NCBI GenBank assembly: GCA_965247565.1
Contig: CBDFHF010000001.1
Location: 496,001-560,000, forward strand
DNA length: 64,000 bases
Direction: 5' to 3'
DNA from: CBDFHF01 sp965247565
Lineage (GTDB): Bacteria > Pseudomonadota > Gammaproteobacteria > Methylococcales > Methylomonadaceae
The notes beneath the pieces are model-generated. The model did not search any database. It saw only the letters and a list, made by a program, of their open reading frames with translations, and was not told the origin of the DNA. The translations under genes were made by a program, and so were the position numbers. Positions 53,628 to 61,400 of this stretch are shown piece after piece; position 1 is the first letter of the stretch; every line of letters begins with the position of its first letter.

Positions 53628-54422
53628 ATGTACTTTAAGCTTTATTCCCAAATTGCCAGCATTACTGTGATGGGCTTTCTTGCATCGCCCGCACAAGCTG
53701 CCGTTGTTCTATATAATCAAAATTTCGAAAATCCAGTTGCTTTTGTGAATGATGGTGGCGACGTCAATATTTACAAATCTGTGAATACTCTTTATGGAAA
53801 TCAACCTGCCGGGTTTACTTTTGCGCAAGACTACACTGTTGAAACACTGCTGCTCAATGGCAGTCAGGCATTTGGACACGGCTATTCCGATCCTTCAGGT
53901 AAGGGAGGAAAATACGCGCTCGGTATGCTTTCACACGTACAGAATGATTTACTCGGACTATCTTTTAACGTTGGGAGCAACAAGTTCCTGAACATGAGCC
54001 TCGATGTTTCGAGTATTGATCTCAGTGTGTTTGGGGGGCCGTTCGTCCCAACGGGAGCAGTGCCGACTTTTGAATTCACCTTGTACGATAATCCCGGCGG
54101 AGTAACTGGTCTAGGTAGTGGGGCGGTTCTGGATGTATTACAAACATCGGGTACTGCGTCTGCACAGGATGTTTTTGATTGGACGGGAGTGTTGTTAGCA
54201 CTTGATGCCACCGGTAACACCAATGGCAACGTAACCTTACGAATTGATCTTTTGACCGGTGGTTATGCAGCGATGGATAACTTCCTTATCGCTGCTTCCG
54301 ATACTCCCGGCGAAGTACCAATTCCTGGAGCAGTTTGGCTGTTTGGATCTGGGTTAGCTGGAGTTCTAGCTGTCAAACGCCGCCGAACAGAGAAAGCCTC
54401 TCAAGAAGCTCATTCTAACTAA
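53628..54422 (+). CDS. VPLPA-CTERM/PEP-CTERM-type exported protein
   Basis: This 264-residue protein has an N-terminal signal peptide (ending ASPAQA) and the C-terminal sorting signal VPIPGAVWLFGSGLAG, followed by hydrophobic residues and a basic tail (VKRRR), the layout of exosortase substrates. The body is rich in Gly/Asn/Thr beta-type sequence and may be a surface or matrix protein. AAGGAG is 7 nt before the second ATG (53628) and only 1 nt before the first (53622), so 53628 is the likely start. No exosortase gene is in the window. Confidence 0.85.
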   Translation: MYFKLYSQIASITVMGFLASPAQAAVVLYNQNFENPVAFVNDGGDVNIYKSVNTLYGNQPAGFTFAQDYTVETLLLNGSQAFGHGYSDPSGKGGKYALGMLSHVQNDLLGLSFNVGSNKFLNMSLDVSSIDLSVFGGPFVPTGAVPTFEFTLYDNPGGVTGLGSGAVLDVLQTSGTASAQDVFDWTGVLLALDATGNTNGNVTLRIDLLTGGYAAMDNFLIAASDTPGEVPIPGAVWLFGSGLAGVLAVKRRRTEKASQEAHSN

Positions 54423-54433
54423 TTGAAATAGTA

Positions 54434-54564
54434 TCGTAGGTCGGACAACGGCTTTATCGTTTCCCGACAGAAAGGTGGTTAAAAGAAAGGCGATGCCGAT
54501 TGACATCTAACACCTCAGATACTTGGGATTCCAAATGTCGGGCAGAAAAGCTTGCCCGACCTAC
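54434..54564. repeat. Complete copy A of a TIR-bounded 115-bp dispersed repeat
   Basis: The 115-bp core 54434-54548 matches 55121-55235 at 101 of 115 positions without gaps. Copy A also has terminal inverted repeats: GTAGGTCGG at 54436-54444 and CCGACCTAC at 54556-54564. An 8-bp hairpin GTCGGGCA/TGCCCGAC lies at 54537-54560. It resembles a small non-autonomous (REP/MITE-like) element. Confidence 0.85.
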
Positions 54565-54695
54565 CTAGCTAACCAAATTGCTCAAACATAGCACGGCCAT
54601 AATCCGGTTTTGTTTTTCAGCTTTTACGGGATTGGCTTCGCGCTAGGTTAAATAGCAACATCTAAACTATCTTAATACTGAGGAAATTACCGCTC

Positions 54696-55118
54696 ATGAA
54701 GTATGTAGCATATATTATTTTGATTTTCGCAAGCGTGTTCGACCACGCACTTGCGGAATCTTTAAACCACTTTTCACAGGATTCCGCTAAAAGCGTGAAA
54801 GCCAAGCCAGCTTGGCTGAGAGGTCTTTGGAAAGGAACCGGTTATCAATTAAACAACAGAACAACATGGTCTATATTGTTCAACTCCAATACCCACTCAG
54901 TAGACTATCCTTCATTAGCCTGTGGTGGTTCATGGAAATTGATATCATCAACTGCCAACAAAGCTTATTTCAGAGAAACGATTACTTACGGCAAAGGCTT
55001 TTGCCTCGACCAAGGAAAAGTCGTTATAACTAAAATAGACAAAAAGTTTATAACCTATTCTTATTTCTATCCGAATGACACAACTATAAGCTCATTTTCA
55101 ACACTGATGAAAGAATAG
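54696..55118 (+). CDS. Small secreted protein of unknown function
   Basis: This 140-residue protein has a signal peptide (IILIFASVFDHALA). A single domain follows with a W-GTGYQ beginning, DYPSLACGGSW, FRETITYGKGFCLDQGKV and a two-cysteine pattern. It resembles short extracytoplasmic domains found in diverse bacteria, some fused to protein kinases; I do not know its function. It lies entirely between two copies of a 115-bp repeat, so it may have been moved with them. Confidence 0.7.
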   Translation: MKYVAYIILIFASVFDHALAESLNHFSQDSAKSVKAKPAWLRGLWKGTGYQLNNRTTWSILFNSNTHSVDYPSLACGGSWKLISSTANKAYFRETITYGKGFCLDQGKVVITKIDKKFITYSYFYPNDTTISSFSTLMKE

Positions 55119-55120
55119 TG

Positions 55121-55235
55121 TCGTAGGTCGGACAACGGCTTTTTCGTTGACCGACAGAACGGTGGTTAAACGGGAGGCTATGCCGATTGGTATCTAACAC
55201 CTTACATACTTGGGCTTCGAAATGTCGGGCAGAAA
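55121..55235. repeat. Truncated copy B of the 115-bp repeat
   Basis: 88 percent identical, ungapped, to 54434-54548, with the same left terminal repeat GTAGGTCGG at 55123-55131. The right end is missing: after position 55235 the sequence diverges and the right terminal repeat and its hairpin are absent. Confidence 0.85.
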
Positions 55236-55276
55236 CCCGTAAGACGGTTTCGCGTTAGTAAATCGTCATAAACTGG

Positions 55277-55411
55277 TGTGTCAACCCTTTTCCGGACACA
55301 AGATTAAGTAGCCATTTGACGCAATTCATAGGCTATAGCTGATATGGCGTGCAATGCTGCTTTGCGTTGAATTTTATGGGTAAATTCATTAGCTGATCCA
55401 GCTATAAACAT
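55277..55411 (-). other. Possible insertion-sequence end relic
   Basis: A 35-codon minus-strand open frame (55411 to 55304, MFIAGSANEFTHKIQRKAAL...) ends a few bases before a sequence TGTGTCCGGAAAAGGGTTGA on the same strand, which has the look of an IS terminus (TGTGTC/GACACA pair at 55277-55300). This is a shape-based guess with no family match I can name. The rest of 55236-55436 shows nothing else. Confidence 0.25.
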
Positions 55412-55436
55412 TTCTTTAATTATGGTAAGTCACCTC

Positions 55437-58400
55437 TCATGGAGCCCCCAAAACTAGTTTTACCTGATGCACATGACCATCATCTTTTAGACTTATGCTG
55501 TTAGCGTTCATCTGCGCAACCCCATCCAGTTCAAGCAAAGCTATACCACGATTGACTGCATGCGGATTTTCAACAGTGATTTCATAACGGCTGCTTAGGT
55601 GCTGATAAGAAATAGCGTAGCCAGGCCAATGCTTAGGTATGCAAGGATTAAATAACAACTGTTCGGCACGGACTTGTAGACCCAAGATCGATTCCAATCC
55701 AGCTCGGTAAAACCAGCCCGAAGCGCCAGTGTACCAAGTCCAACCTCCACGTCGTACATGCGGCGCTTCGGCATAAATATCCGCTGCCAGCACATAAGGC
55801 TCAACCTTATAGGCATAAACGCCAGTACGTGTTGTGGTGCGGTTGATAGGGTTAAGCATTCGCAGTAAATCCATGGCTTGATCACCGTCACCAAGCATGG
55901 CGTAAGCGATGACTGTCCAGGTTGCCGCATGGGTATACTGGCCGCCATTTTCGCGAACACCGGGTGGATAACTTTTGATGTAACCGGGGTCGCGTTCGGT
56001 TTTATCGAACGGTGGCGTAAACAACAAGATCAAATCATCACCGTCGCGCACCAGATATTCACGCATTGATTGAATGGCTCGTTGTGCGCGTTCGCTATCC
56101 GCGGCACCGGACATGACCGCCCAACTTTGCGCAATCGAATCTATTCGGCATTCGGCATTCGCAGCAGAGCCCAATGGCGTACCGTCATCAAAATAAGCAC
56201 GTCGATACCAAGCGCCGTCCCAGCCTTGGTCTTCCACAGCAATTTTCAATTGGCTTGCATGCTCACGCCAACGACTAGCGCGTTCCATATCATCTCGTTG
56301 TTCAGCAATCACTGCAAATTCGGTTAACGTGGTTATCAGAAACCAGGCCATCCAGATGCTTTCGCCTTTGCCTTGATTGCCGACTCGGTTCATGCCGTCG
56401 TTCCAGTCACCACTCCCCATTAGCGGCAGGCCGTGGATACCAGTTGCCAGGCTGATGTCCAAACTTCTGGCGCAATGCTCAAACAGACTGACTTGCAGAC
56501 TTGATTGGGTTGGTTCGAAATAAGCATCATCCTGATCCGATAACAAAGCCGGGCCTTCCAAAAAGGCTAGCACTGTATTCAGAACTCCGGTATCACCGGT
56601 AACCTTAAGATAATGACTGGCGACAAACGCTAACCAGACACGGTCATCAGAAAAATGGGTACGCACACCCCGACCAGTAGGCGGATGCCACCAATGTTGC
56701 ACATCGCCTTCGGCAAATTGTCGACTAGCAGCGCTCAGCAAATGAGCACGGCTTAGATCCGGTCTGGTGACCACCAAGGCCATGCTGTCTTGGAGTTGAT
56801 CACGAAAACCAAACGCACCGCCGACTTGATAAAAACCGGCTCTAGCCCACATGCGACAACTTAAGGTTTGATAGAGCAGCCAGTGATTTAGTAATAAATC
56901 AAGCTCTCGATCCGGCGTTTTTACCTGCACTTTTTCCAGTATTTGCTGCCAGGATTGCTTCACTTGGGCAAAAACGCTTGCTGTCGGTGCGGCGCGATAG
57001 CGCTTGACCAAATCACTGGCATGGGCGCTATTGTTGCCTTGGCCCAGTAGAAACACAATCTCAATCTGTGCATTGGGTGCTAGTTCAATTGCGGTCTTTA
57101 GAGCCGCGCACGGGTCAAGCCCTGCACCGGTACGGCTTCTTAAACCCTTGCGATTCAGTAAGCCAATCGGTGCATCCAAACTGCCGTTGCGACCGATGAA
57201 TTCAGTGCGATTTCCGGTCCAGGCGGTCTGTAGGCCGCCTAAGTCTGCAAACGCGATTCGCTGACCAAACTCTTGATCCCACGGGTTGTAAGCAAACATA
57301 GCGCCGGTGTCCGAATCAAGTTCGGTGATGACATGTGCGGCAGTGACACTACGCGAAGCGCCCAGTACCCATTCCACATAACCCGCTACCGTTAGTTTGC
57401 GCGTGCGTCCGCTTTGATTGGTTAAGGTCAGGACGGAGATTTTGATCGGGTCATCCGGACTGACGAACTGCAGCAGATCGCTGTGTATACCGTGCGATGC
57501 GTGTTCAAAACGACTATAGCCTTGCCCGTGCCGAATAAGATAGCTGGCGTTATCAACACGAATCGGCAGAGCGGTTGGCGTCCATAATTCGTTGGTTTCG
57601 TCATCCCGGATATAAAGCACTTCGCCCGGCGCGTCGCAGACTGGATCATTAGACCAAGGTGTCAATTGATTTTGACGACTATTGCCACTCCAGGTACAAC
57701 CGCTACCCAATTCTGAAACGATAAAACCAAACTCGGCATTTGCGATCACATTAACCCAAGGGGCTGGTGTCCATTGGCCTTTGGCCAGCACAATGACATA
57801 TTCGCGGCCATCATCGGCAAATCCACCTAGGCCGTTAAAGAACTCCAACTGGGGCAAGGCGAGTTCTGGGTGCTCGGCATCGGGATTCAATAGCGGTTTT
57901 GGCAAAACCATTGCTGCCGTTGGTCTTGGATGACGCAATAATTGTTCAGCCAAGGTACCGCGATTGCTAACCAAGATTGCACGCGCCGCTGTTTGTAGCA
58001 ATAGCCTTTCATCTGCCGAGAGTTGATCGATACGCATGACAAATATCTCACCCCGGTTGCCATGCTCGTAATGGGTTGATCTTGCCTGATTCTCACGCAC
58101 CATGTTTTGCAATAGGATTTGCAAGTCATCGACATAGGATATTTCTTTTTCGTTGAGAATAATCAGATCAACCGACAAGGTTTTTATGCGCCAATATTCA
58201 TGGGCCCTTAGCAATTGATCGACAATGGGTCGGTCTTCCGGATCGGTCACTCGCAACAATACGATGGGTTTATCTCCAGAAATGCCATGACGCCACAGAC
58301 CGGTGACATTCATGGTACTTTGCACCATTAACTTGCCGAACGGACGCAGTGAAGGATCTGCAAACAACAGGCGATTGGCCAAGCTTTGAAATAACAGTGC

Positions 58401-61400
58401 TTCGTCCGGTTTGGTACGCAAATGATGAAGTTGCACTTGTGCATGTGTCCAGGCCAGGGCAGAAACCCGATCCCAGACCGCCAGATTATGATATTTATCG
58501 GCCAAATCCTGCACGGCTTCTCGCGTTTCCGCAACCAGGGTGGTAAAGGTTAAATGTTCGGTAGCGCCCGCTTCAATACGAACACGAGTGCGTAGGCTAA
58601 AAATTGGATCAAGCACTGAACCTACTGTATTGGTAAGAGGGCGACCATCCATTACCGCAATCGGTTCACGCAGCGTTTGCCCGCGTCCAACAAAGCGGGC
58701 GCGATCGGTTTCATATTGAAAGTTATCACTGGTTTTGACTCCGGCTAATACATGCGCGGCCCAGATTTTTTGATCAGTATCAGAACGTTGACGACGTTGG
58801 GCAATCAGCGCGCGTACTTGCGGCAAATATTCAGTTTGTACGAATAAATTGGAGAACGTCGGATGCGCGATGTCAGCAGCCGCAGAAGCCAATACAATCT
58901 CAGCATAAGAGGTGATTTCAATTTCTCGGGCTCTTGGGCCGATATTAGTCAAACTTAAACGCCGAATTTCGGCATCGTCTTCCGGCGAAACCACGATTTC
59001 CAAGGTGCTAACCAACGTGCCGTCGGTACGGCTGATACGAACCCTATCCTCAACAAACACCACTTCGTAATGATCGGGCTCTGCCACCGTGGGCTGATAA
59101 CCCGCAGACCAGACCCTACCGCTAGCCACATCGCGTAGATAAAGATAGCTGCCCCAGGCGTCGCGGGTAACGTCTTCACGCCAGCGCGTCACTGCCAAAT
59201 CTTGCCATTGACTGTAACCGGATCCGGCACCAGTGATCATTAGTGCGTAGCGACCATTGGATAAACAATGCGTGGAAGGTATCGAAGATAAAAATGAAGG
59301 TAGTCGCCGTATTGGCGGTTGTACCGATTCCTTTACCTCAGCCAGCGCTTGCAATAGTGGTGTAGTGCTGGTATCGGCACCGTGCGGAATGCGTTCTTGC
59401 AACAACAAGTCGGCAGCTTGAATCAGCGGGTTGCGATGAAAACGATGCCGCATTAAACCGTCATGAACGGCATTGTCGAAAGCTACCAACGACATACCTT
59501 GGTGATGTGCCATGTAGCAACGCACCATGGCAACGCGCTGACCTTCGGCAAGTCGGATTGGGGTAAAGTCTAAGGCTTCAAAAAAGCCATATCGACCCAA
59601 AGCACCGATTTTTTCCAACTGCTGGAAATTCTGCACAGCGGCATGAGGAAAATACATGGCCGCCAAGGCGGTGGCGTAGGGCGCTATAACCAAGTCTTCG
59701 CCCAAGCCTCGTTTCATGCCCAGTCCAGGTACGCCAAAGGCAGAGTATTGATAAGTAAACAGCAAGTCGCGGCTATTGAAAGCGGATTCTGAAACGCCCC
59801 ACGGCACTTTGCATTGCTTGCCGTATTCAATCTGCCGCTTTATCACTAGCCGACAAGTCTGATCGAGCAAACTGTAACGTGGTGTGAAAGTAACCAGTGA
59901 TGGCATCAAGTATTCAAACATGGATCCGGACCAGGACAGCAATACCGTACCGTGTGCTTCCCGCGTTACCCTTCTACCCAAGTGAAACCAGTGTGAACTG
60001 GGTATGTCGCGTTTAGCAATGGCGATAAAACTGGCCAAACGTGCTTCTGAGGCCAGCAGGTCATAATAGCTGAGATCAAGTACACCTTCAGTGATGCCAT
60101 AGCCTAGTGCAAACATATGCCTGTTTGCATCATAGAGAAAATCAAAATCCATGTCATGGAACAAGCAATCGAGTTGCTCAATCATGTTATGCAGGCGATT
60201 AGTCAGAGCTTCAGTTTGCGCTGAAGATTGGTGCAGTAAAAAGGTTAGTGCTTGAGTATCATTGTCTGATAATAGCTGTTCAGGACTTGACGTTAGCTCA
60301 ATAGCTATCTGGGTGTAGTAACCGGAAAGGTCTTTAAGTGGTGTGTGCAAATTCAGGTGCTTACACCAATGTGTTGAATCTGAGTCAGATAGGGAGGATT
60401 TCTCAAGCGCGGTAAAATAGCTAGTAGAATGTAGCCAAGGGATCAGGTTATCGACGTCAACAGCGTGTGAACGGATATCATCACATAATAGATTTGCCCA
60501 TGCCAACACTTCGTTGTCTTTGGCATCGCCACGCTCAACTGCATAGGCGCTTGCCAAGTCTAATAAGATGTCGGCACAAGTCGATAGCTTTTGCCAAAGC
60601 ACGCTCCATGCCTTTGGTTCAGTCGGCCGACTTGCCAACAATTGCCCGATCATATCGACTTTTTGGCGTAATTCTTTCGTGGTAACCGTAAGCGTGCGGC
60701 GGTCATCAGTGATTTTAACTAACGCCGCGATAAGTAAGCTGTGAGTATCGGCAAGCCCGATCAATGCCGAGTCCAACTTTAATGGTTGGTTTAACATTTC
60801 CCTGCAGGCTTGCTCTAGCGTCAGCAAGTGTCCGGCCAGATTACCGCTATCCACTGTGGATATGTAGCGTGGTTCCAGCATGTGCAGGTCGAGGGTGTCG
60901 TACCAGTTATAAAAATGGCCATGAAAACGTGGCAAAGCCAGTAGTGTGGTTACTGTTGCTTCCAACTTGTTAACGGTATCCAATAGTCCTAACCAGCCGA
61001 AATCACGCGCGGCCACGACCGACAATAAATACAATCCAAAATTAGTGGGTGAGCTGCGATGCGCAATCACGGGCAGAGGGTCTTCCTGAAAATTATCAGG
61101 CGGTAAATAATTTTCCGTTGCGGTCACAAACGTGGTGAAAAATCGCCAGATGCGTCGTCCAATTAAACGCAGTTGTTCGGTATCTTGTGGTTGCAGTGAC
61201 TCGGCTTTGTCAACTCGGGGTGGTAAGCTCAACGCTCTGGCTACCACTGGAGCCAGCCACCATAACATTAAGAACGGTGCTGCCACTGTAATGCTGGCGG
61301 GATTGAAAAACAATATCAGCCCCCCTACACAGATCACTATCGTGGATGAATTCAATAGCGGACGAAACAGGTTTTTGAGTGAGTGACCAGCGGAGGTTTT

